Assembly: GCF_028554725.1 (NCBI RefSeq)
Contig: NC_071671.1
Span: forward strand, 43,656,001-43,720,000
Direction of reading: 5' to 3'
Length of the DNA: 64,000 nt
Origin: Zeugodacus cucurbitae
Lineage: Eukaryota > Arthropoda > Insecta > Diptera > Tephritidae
The position numbers and the translations under genes are program-made. Under the pieces are notes generated by a model. The model had not been told where the DNA came from and did not search any database. It was given only the letters and a program-made list of their open reading frames with translations. Each line of letters begins with the position of its first letter. The first letter of the stretch is position 1. Shown piece by piece: positions 1 to 12,272 of the stretch.

Positions 1-1865
1 CCTACTGATATGCCCTCACATCATCTACTAACACCATTCTCCAAAAATCAAGTTTGGTCTGAGGAAATATGGTCTTCTTTATCAATTATTTTGAGCTCTA
101 GTTTATTTGTCCTTTTATTTATTTACTCTGCATAAAAGTATCTTTGGTAATTTTTGCGCTAAAGTAAATTATTTCACAAAAAGTTACTTTCTAAGTCAAC
201 CATTTCCAAATACGATCTTTTTTCAACAATGCACTTTGATCTATTATTACATTTCACTAGCATTTATCCACAAAGTAAAAGTGCTATTTTCATTTCTTCG
301 CCGTAACCTCTTTCTACTGCCAAACGCCAGCTTAGCCCGAAAGAATTTTCGTTTGGCCTACAGCTGCCACTGTCGCGTTACAAATGCATATACACGGCCA
401 TAATTGCCTAAAACGAAATTTTTTCGCCACTACAATATTTTTGTGTACTTGCGTAAATGTGATGTGACCCAAAAGTCGACTTTTGACCGCAGTTATATGG
501 CCTCTGCAATTGTATTGTCAGCCGCTTGACAAAATGCTGATGGTACTCATACGCCCTGGTGACTGGCCTGTAGCAGTGAGGCACACAATACGAAATGCGT
601 CAGGCAAAAATGCGAAATGCTTACGTGGGCAGTATACGAATAATTTTCGAAAGATTTTTGTTGTAATTTTTTTGGTTGTTGTGTTTTTTTATTTTTTGTG
701 CCTACTGCAGTAGATTTGCCAAGACCACTGTTGGCGTTTTTTCGCAATTTCCTCAAGGCTACTTTGTGGTCATCAATAAGGTTGAACAATACAAGCGCCA
801 GCAATGTGCTGCAGGCAATGCGTTGTTGGCACCGAGTTTCCGATGTTCAACGACAATGCCAAAAGGCATATACTCCAACCTGTTTTTGTGCTCCAATCAT
901 TCAATGGTAGTGGGCATGCCCGCGTGGCATTGTGTGCAGCTGCGCATTTATGTTGGGTGCAGTTTCATATTGCTATGTGTCCTTTTGGCAGCCGTTGTCC
1001 ACTGTTGATGTAACCGAAATGCAAAAATCTTGAAATGAAATTGCAAAAATAGGCAATTCAGCAGAATTCAGAATTTCCTTTTATGCTTTATGCGTGTGAG
1101 CATTCGCATACTACTTCACACACCTCATACACACCATAGTCCTGTGTCGGTATATGTGCGCGCTGCCAGCGTCATGTGCAGTTAGCAGCCAAAATGCACA
1201 ATTTGCGGTTCGCACTTCACATACACTCAAGCCTTTTTCATTGTGTTTTCAGCGAATGTGCCAAATCACATTCACCACAATGTAAATAGCGAGAGAAAGC
1301 CCCGCATGGGTTCCTTGGCTGTAGAAATACGCTACGGAGAATCAACGCGAGAATCAATATGTGCAACCGTTATTTCGTTATTTCGAGAGTGAGAACATCG
1401 TTATTTTCGTTGAAGTATTTTCACACACAGAGTGTATATTGAAAATTAAAATTTGTACAATTGCAAAAGCGAATCTTAAGAGGAGATATAACTGAATTAT
1501 CCAAACCAGAATTTTTTTTTGAATAATCAGAAATATATGTATGTATGTAGTATGTAGCGTATCTTTATCGGTTTCGCAATGTCATTCATGACATTACGTC
1601 TTATATAAAAGTACTAAGCCTATTCGTCTGCGGAAACAAGACTACTGGGGGCTGAACCCTTTTTAATAATTGGACCCCATACTATCAAGGTGATGTTCCG
1701 GCTGAAAATCTGTATAACAAATTAGGGTTATTTCCTCCTTTATAACTCAAGAGCGACTGAACAGAATTTAATGTGATTTTTTATAATCACATCCTATCTA
1801 ATTAGTAGAATAAATATTTTAAATGTCATCTTCTCTTCTGTTTATGTACATATAGTCCATCATTA
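1..1865. other. Gene-free AT-rich DNA
   Basis: No supported gene. Reading frames are short, overlap on both strands and show no recognisable domain. The stretch 700-1300 is somewhat richer in GC, but I found no splice-bounded open frame in it. Confidence 0.6.
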
Positions 1866-1866
1866 A

Positions 1867-3632
1867 ACAAGTAAGGAAGGGCTAAGTTCGGGTGTCACCG
1901 AACATTTTATACTCTCGCAATTTTTTTATTTAATGTAAATGTGTGTGCAATTTGACCCACTTATTCGTCATGTGTATGGTATAAAATCCATTGAAAGTTT
2001 GAAAACCCTAATATTAAGTATATGAGAGATAGGCGAAGTTATGACCCGATTTCACTCATTGGCACGGAGACATATTATTAGAAGAAATATATTCCCTCAA
2101 AATTTCTTCAAAATATCTGAGAGACCTACCTATATTTGCGGGAAAAAATTATTAGAAGGACTGAGTTCCTCATGTTCGATATATGGGGCCTTGAAAACCT
2201 ATGGTTCTGTTCCAATATCTTCACTGGTGCTTACTTTATATATTGTAAAGATAAACGATTCAGGTCGTCTTCAAAGTTTTGGTATATAGGAAGTAGGCGT
2301 GGTTGTGAACCGATTTGGCCTATTTTCACAACATATCATTAGGATGTAAGGAAAACATTATAAACCTAATTTCATTGAAATTGGTCGAGTAGTGTCGGAG
2401 ATATGGTTTTTGGCCTATAAGTGGGCGGAATCACGCCCTTTTAAAATTATAGTATACCTTTTTGAGTGCAGCTCTTCTGTATCATCTTTATAATAAAATG
2501 TAAGGTTCCTGGTGGTTTTGCTTACTGAATTAAAGCATTTTAGGTAGTTGTCAATATAACTTTTGTATGGGAGGTGGGCGTGGTCATAATCCGATTTCCT
2601 CCATTTTTGAACTGTATAAGATAGTACCTAAAAGAAATGACTTTAGAAAGTTACCTTGATATGGCTTTAGTAGTTAACTGGATATGTGCAAAAAACTGAG
2701 TAGGGGGCGGGGCAAACCCCAAAAACATCCAAATATGCCCATTCATAGTGCGATCCTTCTTATAAAATTTTTCTTCTATAGCTTAATTTATGGCTTAGTT
2801 ATAACTCTTCATATGTTTTCGGTTATTGCCATTTTGTGGGCGTGACAGTGGACCGATTACGGCCATCGATTTTCATCAAGATATATAAATTTTTACTCCA
2901 GTTACAGCTTGCACGGATGGACGGACAGACGGACGGACATACAGACATCCGAAGTTGAGCTATACTCATCAGCCTGATCATTTTGATTTTTACAGTATAC
3001 TCCCGAAAAGTAAATCGATTGGTATTTCGGGTAATTTACTTTTTCGAATAATTTACTTTTCCAAATATGTACATAAATTATCTGTTTTTATAATATTAAA
3101 TGCATTTTTAAACTTAAAAAATTCATTCATTTATTTGCTTCAATAAAACATATGGATGTACATGAAAAACATATTTACATTTACATACATACATATGTAT
3201 GTACTATGAAGGGAAAAAATCTTGAATATTCTTTTGTTTTTTTTCTTTTGCAATATATTTTCTGACCATTTTTGTACGACAATTCAAATCGTTTCATATT
3301 TAAACCAGTGGATCAAGTAGGAGAGTTTATTTACTAAAAAGACGCGATAAACAAGAGAGTAAGTGTTTTTGCAACATCGTAAAAACGCTGCTTGCTTCGT
3401 TTCTTTATCACACTCTCTGAAAAGTAAATTAAAAAATTTACTTTTTCGAGGTGCATGTGTAATCTAAAAGGTGATTAACTTTTCCGCGATTATTTACTTT
3501 CTGAGAATTTACTTTTCGAGAGTATACTGTATAACCCTATATCTGACTGGTTTAGTTTTATGAGTTATAACCAACCGTTATGTGAACAAAACTATTATAC
3601 TCTCTTTAGCAACTTTGTTACGATAGTATAAC
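1867..3632 (+). mobile_element. DINE-like non-autonomous element, copy 1
   Basis: The 5' end reads AACAAGTAAGGAAGGGCTAA followed by the small hairpin TTCGGGTGTCACCGAA and the subterminal motif TTTTATACTCTCGCAA. The 3' end carries a decayed form of the matching terminal hairpin (TTTGTTACGATAGTATAA). Between them lie the family's GGGCGTGG motifs and a GGAC/AGAC tandem array (about 2917-2950). There is no coding capacity. The architecture (5' subterminal repeat echoed by a 3' hairpin, with a central short tandem array) is that described for DINE-1/INE-1 Helentron-like elements; the class is my inference. A separate 537-bp element has inserted into this copy, so without it the copy is about 1.2 kb, like the others here. 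Confidence 0.75.
2993..3529. mobile_element. Nested 537-bp MITE, pogo/Tc1-mariner type
   Basis: The ends are inverted repeats: CAGTATACTCCCGAAAAGTA on the left and, read in reverse complement, CAGTATACTCTCGAAAAGTA on the right, continuing AAT on both sides (23 bp, one mismatch). It is flanked by TA at 2991-2992 and 3530-3531, the target duplication of the Tc1/mariner/pogo superfamily. The AAAAGTAAAT motif recurs inside near both ends, for example around 3040-3060 and 3420-3446, often in opposite orientations. No transposase is encoded. It interrupts DINE-like copy 1 just before the conserved TATAACCCTATATCTA block, so it is younger than that copy. Confidence 0.8.
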
Positions 3633-5208
3633 AATTGAATAATCGGTGACATAAATATCACTACATCTCTGGACATCTCTCTAAGTAATGATATAATTAG
3701 GACCATAACTTTTCAAGGCCTATGGCTGACCAAAATCTGTTAACTAAGAACTAATTGGTGTGCTACTAATGAAAATTTGACTAAATTATTTATTATTTCT
3801 TGCAAAAAGCAACTGGCATAGTTTCATGTGTTCCGAATTCCTGTGAGTTAAAAACACGTAGTGGTATGAACAAATATTTGTACACCCCAGTCTATGAATT
3901 ACTCCATTTATTTGCATTCCTGCACTGTGCTGCACTCACGCAAATCGAATGCACAAAATATTTACCACAACGAAAAAAAGGAAGCCAACAAATGCATATG
4001 CAAATCAAACTAATGGTCAGGTATGCCAAATAGAACAACTACCGCGACAACAACAACACAAACAACAAGTGAATATTTGCGCAGCGAAACAGACCACAGC
4101 AGCGTTTTTAGTAGAATTCATTAATGCCCAACACGAGCGCTGAGTGTAAATGGTATGTAGTTGTATCTACCGTTATTTGCGGAGAGTAGAAATCTGTTTG
4201 TTTCGATTTTTTATTTTTATTTTTATTTGCCCGCGTTGTTATTTGATAAACGCAAATACTGTGTATCGCAGTGACCTCGTTGGCCGCACACCAGCGCACT
4301 TATGCGTCAGGCACCATGCACATGCAAATTCAGACGAGCATAGCTAAAGCCAGCACTTGCACTCGGCTCGGCAGCGTAAGCCATTCTAGGTCATCTTCAA
4401 ATGTACAAATGACCCAACAGCACCCATCAACGCGCAAATAAACAAAGCAAATGCAAATAATAGAAGCACCAACATGGGCAAACAAATAGATGTTCATGTG
4501 GAGGGTATATATGTTTATATATGTATATTACATGTATATAGATAGTTTTAACACAAATAAATATTATGTATATATGTATATTTCCATACCAACTGTATGA
4601 ATCGGTATCACCCGCTATTTTCCTCTACTAAATTTTCTATTTTATTTCTCTTGCGGTCAGCGAATTTATTTATTGCAAATAAAAATGGCGTAACCATAGT
4701 TATTTATTTATGTAAGCGCATTATGTTTGGTGTGAAAATATTTTTTTTCCAACTCGTCCTGTCAACATGCTATCTATCAGCGCACACGAGAACTGCTGTT
4801 TCGTATTATAGGGCGTAAAATTATTTCACTTTACTCGAACACATACAAACGCGTATCAAATCATACAATTTGTATTTATTTTATGTAGCTTACCGCGAAA
4901 GCCTGAGCAATATTTAGCGTGGTCAATCATTTGGTTGTGATAGCTCGTCTTTTATTAGCTCAATAATAAACGCATATTCCTAATACAAATTTACTCATAC
5001 ATATATATTATATGCGCGCAAGCTGTTGGATAGTTATATTTCACGAAAATCAGCGTTGGTTCGTCAATACAAATTGATAACATGGTACATGCCCTTGACA
5101 CAAGCATGTGGCTGCTGACCAATCATTTATGCTTTTACACCCAACATCGTCTACTTAGAACAGTGTTTTATTGTACCAATATTTTTCATAGTTCGATAAA
5201 TAATAATA
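3633..5208. other. Gene-free DNA
   Basis: No supported gene. It contains CA/AAC-rich stretches (for example 4035-4110) and TATG-rich runs (4505-4580) typical of fly intergenic or intronic DNA. Confidence 0.6.
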
Positions 5209-6393
5209 AACAAGTAAGGAAGGGCTAAGTTCGGGTGTAACCGAACATTTTATACTCTCGCAATTTATTTATTTAACTTTATTTATATTATATAATACAC
5301 AATTTGACCCACATATTCGTCATAGATATTGTATAAAGTCCATTGAAAGTTGGAAACCCTAATATTAGGTTAGAAGCACCGAGGTCCTCGTGTTCGATAT
5401 ATGGGGCCTTAAAAACCTGTGGTCCGATTTCGGCGATTTTTAGAATGAGGCTGCCACACTATAATCGTAGTATTTGTGCAAAGTTCTGCACCGATATCTT
5501 CACTAGTGCTTACTTTATATATTGTAAAGTAAACGATTCAGATCGTCTTCAAAGTTCTGGTATATGGGAAGTAGGCGTGGTTGTGAAGCGATTTAGCCTA
5601 TTTTCACAACATATCATTGGGATGTAAGGAAACTATTACAAACCAATTTTCATTGAAATCGGTCGAGTAGTTCCTGAGATATGGGTTTTGACCCATAAGT
5701 GGGCGACGCCACGCCCATTTTCCATTTTTTAAAACAATCTGAGTGCAGCTTTCATCTGCCATTTCTTATGTGAAATTTAGTGTCTCTGACGTTTTTCGTT
5801 AGTGAGTTAACCGACTTTTAGTAATTTTCAACCTAACTTTTGTATGAGAGGTGGGCGTGGTTATGATCAGATTTCTTTCATTTTTTGACTGTAATAGGAA
5901 GTGGTTAAAAAAACAACTGCAGAAAGTTTGGTTTATATAGCTCTATTGGTTTGCGAGATATGTACAAAAAACTTAGTAGAGGGCGGGGCCACGCCCACTT
6001 CCCCAAAAAAATTGCATCCAAATATGCCCCTTCATAGTGCGATCCTTCATACCAAATTTTATTTCCATAGCTTTATTTGTGGCTTAGTTATGGCACTTTA
6101 TGTGTTTTCGGTTTTCGCCATTTTGTGGGCGTGGCAGTGGTCCGATTTTGCTCATTTTCGAAGGCAAGTTTCAACAAGATATCTTAATTTTTACTCAAGT
6201 TACAGCTTGCACAGACGGACGGACGGACGGACGGACAGACAGACATTCGGATTTGAACTCCACTCTTCACCCTGATTACTTTGGTATATATAACCCTATA
6301 TCTAACTCGTTTAGTTTTGGGTGTTTCAAACAACCGTTATGTGAACAAAACTATAATACTCTCTTTAGCAACATTTGTTGCGAGAGTATAAAT
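5209..6393 (+). mobile_element. DINE-like non-autonomous element, copy 2
   Basis: This copy appears complete, about 1.19 kb. The 5' terminus is AACAAGTAAGGAAGGGCTAA with the TTCGGGTGTAACCGAA hairpin, then TTTTATACTCTCGCAA. A GGAC/AGAC array lies at about 6213-6246. The 3' terminus is a hairpin whose right arm GTTGCGAGAGTATAAA is the reverse complement of the 5' subterminal motif. GGGGCCACGCCCACTT and GGGCGTGG blocks occur internally. It shares its first roughly 700 bp closely with the copy at 62522, so both belong to one subfamily. Open frames inside it are fortuitous. Confidence 0.8.
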
Positions 6394-9300
6394 ATGTTGT
6401 ATGTATCTCGCATATAGAGTTTGGCACTTTTGTCAAGAATCATCAAAATGTGAGGTTATATTTCAAGCAAGAGGTGTTTGTTTCATTTTCCATAGCAAGC
6501 ATATAAAGGGGCTGTGTATCATCTTATAAATAAATTTCTCAAAATTCCTCTCATAACATCGAAATTCATCACTTACTTTTGCTTCTTTACATTTACTTTT
6601 CCACTATAATTCTTATATTTGTGCTGTTCACAGTTTATGGAAAATTTCATATATGGCAACTTTACCCTTTGACAATTAAACTCTGAGTGCACCAATATAG
6701 TTCTATGGAAAAGAAATTAAAAAAAAAAAAAACAAAATAGTTACCACATCGGTAAATATGGAGATATTGCCATCTGGGCAATTTATATTCCTTGTCGAAA
6801 AAGAAAGATTTATAAGGAGCTTTATTTGCAACATTTTCTAAAAGGCTGACAAAGCAGTTTTAGTGAATTTAACTTCAGATTTTAAAACGTAATTTTCGAT
6901 GCTCTGAAGAATACTTCTTCATGGTAATAATTTGGAATAAATCCAAGAGAAGATCACCAACATGCTTTACACTGTCGATTTCTATCCAGTAATAGCATAC
7001 ACCCCTACCTACCCTACACCCCTAGAATACTTTGTTGATAAGGCGATAAAAGCATTTTTCTGTGTCAATATGTAATATTCGAATATACTTTCTATATTTT
7101 CTTATTGTTTTTATTTAAACATCTGGAGAAAAGACGTTGTGTGATTTACTAATTCTAAAGTAGTATTTCTACGTCTACTATTCGATGACTCTTACCATTG
7201 GTCGGGAAATGTCTGGCATATAATACATATACTTTGGGTTAAACTACTATGTGGTTTAAATAAAAGGTTACGATTTCTATCTAAAGTAAAACCCTAAACG
7301 CCCTCTAGGATATTAGTCACCATTTCAAAACAACTAACTAATAACCAGTTTAATTGATCTATTTGATTCACCTCGAAAGAGAACATTATTGTCTTCTTTT
7401 AATTAATGATCTATATCAGTTCGTTTTGTTCACAATGGTTTAGAAGATTCCTACCTAACGTGTCTCGAAAGCGAAATTTAAAACATATATGTATATGAAA
7501 TGTACTCAGCTGATTGCAATAAAAATGGTAAGTATTAGTAATGGTAGAAGAACTTTCCGAAGCCGTAGCCAATAAGATTTTGACGTACATTTCGAAATTA
7601 TTTTTGATGCTATATTATTTAGATACTTTTAGTTTTAGATAGTCGCTATAGTCTACGTTCAGCTTTGAAGGATACTACGAAGGGTCAAGTAATAATAAGT
7701 GGTATATAGTATATAATTCAATTATAGTGTTCAGTTTTCAAAAATAATTAGCGACATATAATAATAGCAATGAAAGTAAATTTATGCCAGCTAAATTGTG
7801 AGTAGTAAATATTTTTGAAGATTGTCGTTTATAATAGAGAAAAATATTATTATATTATATAAACTATATATTTTTTGTATTGGCACGAAAAAAATGATGG
7901 CTCAGATATTAAAATCTTAGTATAATATAATTTGTTGAAAATTTATTCAATAATTTTTTAAGAATTTTTTATGTATACATACATATTAATATATATATAT
8001 GGATATAATAATTTCACTTTTTAGTTCTTGTAAAATTTTATTTAATCCCCTCACAACAACTGAACACTTGTGTACAGGTCAAAGCAAAGATAGCACCTGA
8101 GCGCGGAGTCCACGGCGTATGCGCAACTTAAATGCCAGTGCAAACGCCAATTATCCTTCACACTTTACGGTGTTAATGAACAACTACAACTTTATTGCAA
8201 ATGCAAATGGTACAACAATAAACAGAACAAAGCACAACAACAACAGACTACACGGACACGCATACAATTACATTAGAATAGCTGCATTGCACACCTAGAG
8301 CGGAGTGTGCGTGTGCTCACGTAACGCACGCTTGGCGCACATAAATCTTTGAGCTGCTGTATGGAGTTAAATGAGCGAAAAATCGCAGCAGCAAAAAACA
8401 GCAACAAAAATAACAACAAAATAAAACAACTGTTAACAATAAACCTAACATTAAACAAGCAAGCCGAACCGAAACGAAGGGGACCCACTAGCAAAATCAA
8501 AAAAAAAAACACACTATTAACTATATAACCTCGAAAATAAAGTGGCATCATCAAAAGTTACAAATTAAATGTTTACTCAACCCTCATGAGTGGCCTTGTA
8601 GCTATTGCTGAAATTACAATGTAAGACACACAGCGGAAAATGGCGGGTTCATTAAGCATAGTTTGTGGGTTTTATTGCATCTTTTATGCGAAGTACAACC
8701 ATACAACGACACAACACTACAGCACTAAACAACGGTATATGAGTACACCAATTTAACAAGAGTGGCATACAGGCCATAAAACGGAACAGGTGAGTGTTGT
8801 TAGAGGTGAGCTAACCGTTGTTTGACTGCTCTCAAGAGGGTAAATGTAATCAGCATATACGCACTTAAATAAGCAAATAACTAAGTAATTTCAGCAGCAG
8901 CACACACACACATATATTACATGGCAGGTACAACACGGTAGTGTATCTCAAAGTAAATCTGCACATCAGCAAATATTTACCTTTTTATAGCGCGCAATTT
9001 CTTTTCGCGCGCTATCAATTGCCCGGCAGCAGAATTTTTACGATACGAAAATAAATAAATTTCCAATGAATCGGCGTGTGTGTGGGGGTTTAGGGCCAAA
9101 AAGGAAGCGGAGAAATAATAAATATACTTTTACACACAAAAACTAAAATAACTCAGCGGCATAAATGGCATTGAACGGCTCTTACAACACACACACACAA
9201 ACACAGTTTGCTTCAGCTCAGTTTACAAATGAAAAACGGAAAGTGGAGTAACGGTAGATTTAGCGAAGTAATAAAGTTTCTAAATGAAATAAGCAAAGCA

Positions 9301-10191
9301 AATCAAAGTAGGTTATCGATAACATAATGAGTGCTGGCAGCTATAGAATTAATAGTGCTGTGGGGTAACATAATGCGGCAAATAAAGTGTGAAAGTCAGT
9401 AGTTGCAAAACACAATTTCCAGCATTGATATCCCCTTCACTGTTGGCATAGAACCATGTACGAATATATATGCATTTAACGGTACAAAGGGGGGAACTGG
9501 CTAATTTGTTGTTTTCACTTTATGCGTTTTACCTGCAGTTAAGCATCTTATGGGCAACGTGTAATAGCCACGCACTAACAGCCCTGCAATTACGCGTTGG
9601 AAGAAGAGAGTAAGAGTGTTCTATGTGAGATGAGGGTAAAAATATATAAATCGCTGTGGGTCAATGTGCATCAAAGCAAACCGTAGTCTTTCGAAGGATC
9701 TTCTTGCAAAAGTTTTGCTCAATAGTATGGCAGGTGGGAAATATTCAAGGATATAATGCGTACATATTTACTTATAAAGGAGTTAATGGGTAGTCTAAAT
9801 GTTTCACTTAATGCACAGAGGTATGAATATATAACAAGTATTTTAGCTTATATGAAGGTTCCTTTTTCATATTGTCTCTCATTTAAACACTGCAGAAATG
9901 TTCAAATTGTATTAAATTATAATTCTCGGTATCTAATTTATATGTCATCCGATCATCAGTTGTTCATGTTAAAGCGTTATGGAAAGAGTATAAAATGCAT
10001 TAATATTATATTATATTTATGCTCCTTTCTTTGTATTATCAGACTATGAATGGTGTCTTAAGTTGGTTTGATTGTATTGCTTGCTGATTTGCCTAATTTA
10101 CCCTTATAATCGTTAATGATATTAAACGAATTTCTTTGTATAGTAGCTATTAAAATTTAAGCCACCATAGTACACAGGATATATTAATTGA
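6394..10191. other. Gene-free DNA
   Basis: No supported gene. It contains a short A-run (6719-6732), AT-rich DNA to about 8050, then a less AT-rich block (8050-9600) with CA and AAC runs. Frames in that block give low-complexity Leu/Phe/Ser-rich peptides. A donor-like CAGGTGAGTG is present near 8787, but no convincing exon precedes it. Confidence 0.55.
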
Positions 10192-12241
10192 GGTACTCTT
10201 GATCCCAGTGAATGAACGTCTAGCCACAATCCGCATCAAAGCGAGGTTCTTCAACATATCGCTTATTTGCGCCCACGCCCCAACGGAAGAGAAGGACGAT
10301 GTGACCAAAGATGCTTTCTATGAGCGCCTAGAACGCACCTATGCCCTGCCCCCGCCACGATGTCAAAATCGTTCTTGGCGATTTTAACGCCAGGGTGGGT
10401 AAAGAAGGTGTCTTTGGCACAACAGCACGGCATCTCAAACTCACTGCGTACCGCTGCAACCGAAACAATTGGCTTTCGGAAAAGTAAAAAAAACAGCTAG
10501 TAAGATGAAGAATGCCGTCTCGCAGCGGAGAGAAAAAAGACTGCCTACCTCGCAACGTTGCAAACAACCACAACACGTGCGGGATGGGATAGATACCGAG
10601 AGCTGAAGAGGGAAGCGAGACGCATCTGCAGACAAAAAAGAAAGGGGCCGAAATGCGTGAGTACGAAGAGCTTGAGAAGCTGGCAAACAGAGGGAATGCT
10701 CGAAAATTTTATGAAAAAATGAAGCGACTTAACGAAGGTTTCAAGACCGGAGCATCCTCATGTAGAGACCAAGGTGATAATCTGGTAACCGATGTCCAGG
10801 GCATACTGGGATTATGGAGGGAACACTTCACCGACCTGCTGAATGGCAGTGAAAGTACAACACCAGGAGTTGGCGAACCCGATTCCCCAATCTAAGACGA
10901 TGGAATAGATGTTCCGTTATCCGACCATGAAGAAATTCGAATCGCAATTACGGCGGCGAAGAACTGATAAGGTGCATGCATCAGCTTCTTTGCAAAATAT
11001 GGTCGGAAGAAAGCATGCCTGACGATTGGAATCTCAGTGTGTTCTGCCCAATCCATAAAACGGGAGATCCCACAAACTGTGCCAATTACCGTGGGATAAG
11101 CCTCCTAAATATCGCCTATAAGGTTCTATCGAGCGTACTATGTGAAAGACTTAAGCCCACCGTCAACAAACTGATTGGACTTTATCAGTGTGGCTTTAGA
11201 CCTGGAAAGTCCATCATGGACCAGATATTCACCATGCGCTCCGTGATCAACACACACCCCTTTTTGTCGATTTCAAAGCTGCTTTCGAAAGCACGAGCAA
11301 CACCAAAAGCTCCGTCATGATTGGGAAGGACCTCTCCGAGCCGTTCGGTACCAAACGAGGTTTCAGACAAGGTTGATGTTGGAAAAAATAATACGAGCTG
11401 CAGAGCTAAATAGAGAAGGTACAATCATCTACAAGAGTGTACAGCTGCGGGCGTACGCCGATGATATGGATATCATCGGAAGCAACAACCGCGCCGTTTG
11501 TTCTGCTTTTTCTCGCATGGAAAAAGAGACGAAGCGAATGGGTCTGGAGGTGAATGAGGACAAGACGAAATATCTCCTGTCAAAAAGCAAACAGTCGGCG
11601 CACTCGCGTCTTGGCTCCCACGTCACTGTTGACAGTCATAACTTCAAAGTTGTAGATAATTTCGTATACCTGGAAACCAGTATCAACAACACCAACAATG
11701 TCAGCTTCGAAATCCGGCGCAGAATCCCTCTTGCCAACAGGTGCTACTTTGGACTGAGTAAGCAATTGAACAGTAAAGTCCTCTCTCGACGAACCAAAAT
11801 CAAACTCTATAAGTCGCTCATTATTCCCGTCCTGATGTATGGCGCTGAAGCGTGGACGATGACAACATCCGATGAGACTCTTGGGGTTTTCGAGAGAAAG
11901 GTTTTGCGCAAGACTTATGGTCCTCTAAACATTGACAACGGCGAATACCGCAGACGATGGAACGATGAGCTGTACGAGTTATACGACGACATTGACATAG
12001 TTCAGCGAAAAAAAAGATAGCGGCTACGCTGGCTAGGTCATGTTGTCCGAATGGACGAAAACACTCTAGCTCTGAAAGTGTTCGATGCAGTACCCGCCGG
12101 AGGAAGCCGAGGAAGGGGAAGGCCTCCACTCCGTTGGAGGGACCAAGTGGAGAGCGACCTGGTTACACTTGGAATCTCCAACTGGCGCCGAACTGCGAAG
12201 AGGAGTGGCGTGCTCTCATCGATTCGGCTATAACCGGCTAA
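10192..12241 (+). pseudogene. Broken RTE endonuclease/reverse transcriptase ORF
   Basis: The coding remnant is split into frames at about 10199-10387, 10653-10895, 10976-11320, 11373-12020 and 12051-12233. Recognisable pieces include the endonuclease core VLGDFNARVGKEG (about 10365-10405), the RT block NYRGISLLN, the palm motif FVDFKAAFES (broken by a frameshift and deletion near 11265), RGFRQG directly before a stop at about 11372, and YADDMDIIG (about 11455). The C-terminal block RLRWLGHVVRMDE lies just after the stop at about 12020. Stops, frameshifts and clean deletions show it is dead. It still keeps residues that the full-length copy has lost: the Asp of GDFNA and the Gly of RQG. That makes it useful for judging what the parental element encoded. 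Confidence 0.85.
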
Positions 12242-12272
12242 ACGGTTGAACGCCAATCACATACATACATAC
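10192..12272 (+). mobile_element. RTE-type non-LTR retrotransposon, deleted copy
   Basis: A 5'-truncated, internally deleted relative of the full-length copy at 30044-33254. Homology starts within the endonuclease domain and runs to the common 3' end, TAAACGG followed by TTGAACGCCAATCACATACA. A short ACATAC-type tail replaces a poly(A), as is usual for RTE elements. At least four internal blocks are missing relative to the full-length copy (junctions near 10430, 10953, 11250 and 11372). It cannot encode a working protein. Confidence 0.85.

Noticed and set aside
6213..6246. GGAC/AGAC tandem array as a CRISPR-like or satellite locus
   Set aside because: The units are 4 bp with no spacers, and the array is a standard internal part of every full DINE-like copy here.
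8273..8554. 93-codon minus-strand frame
   Set aside because: Its Phe/Leu-rich middle comes from AAC/AAA-rich DNA on the plus strand. There is no domain, Kozak context or splice support.
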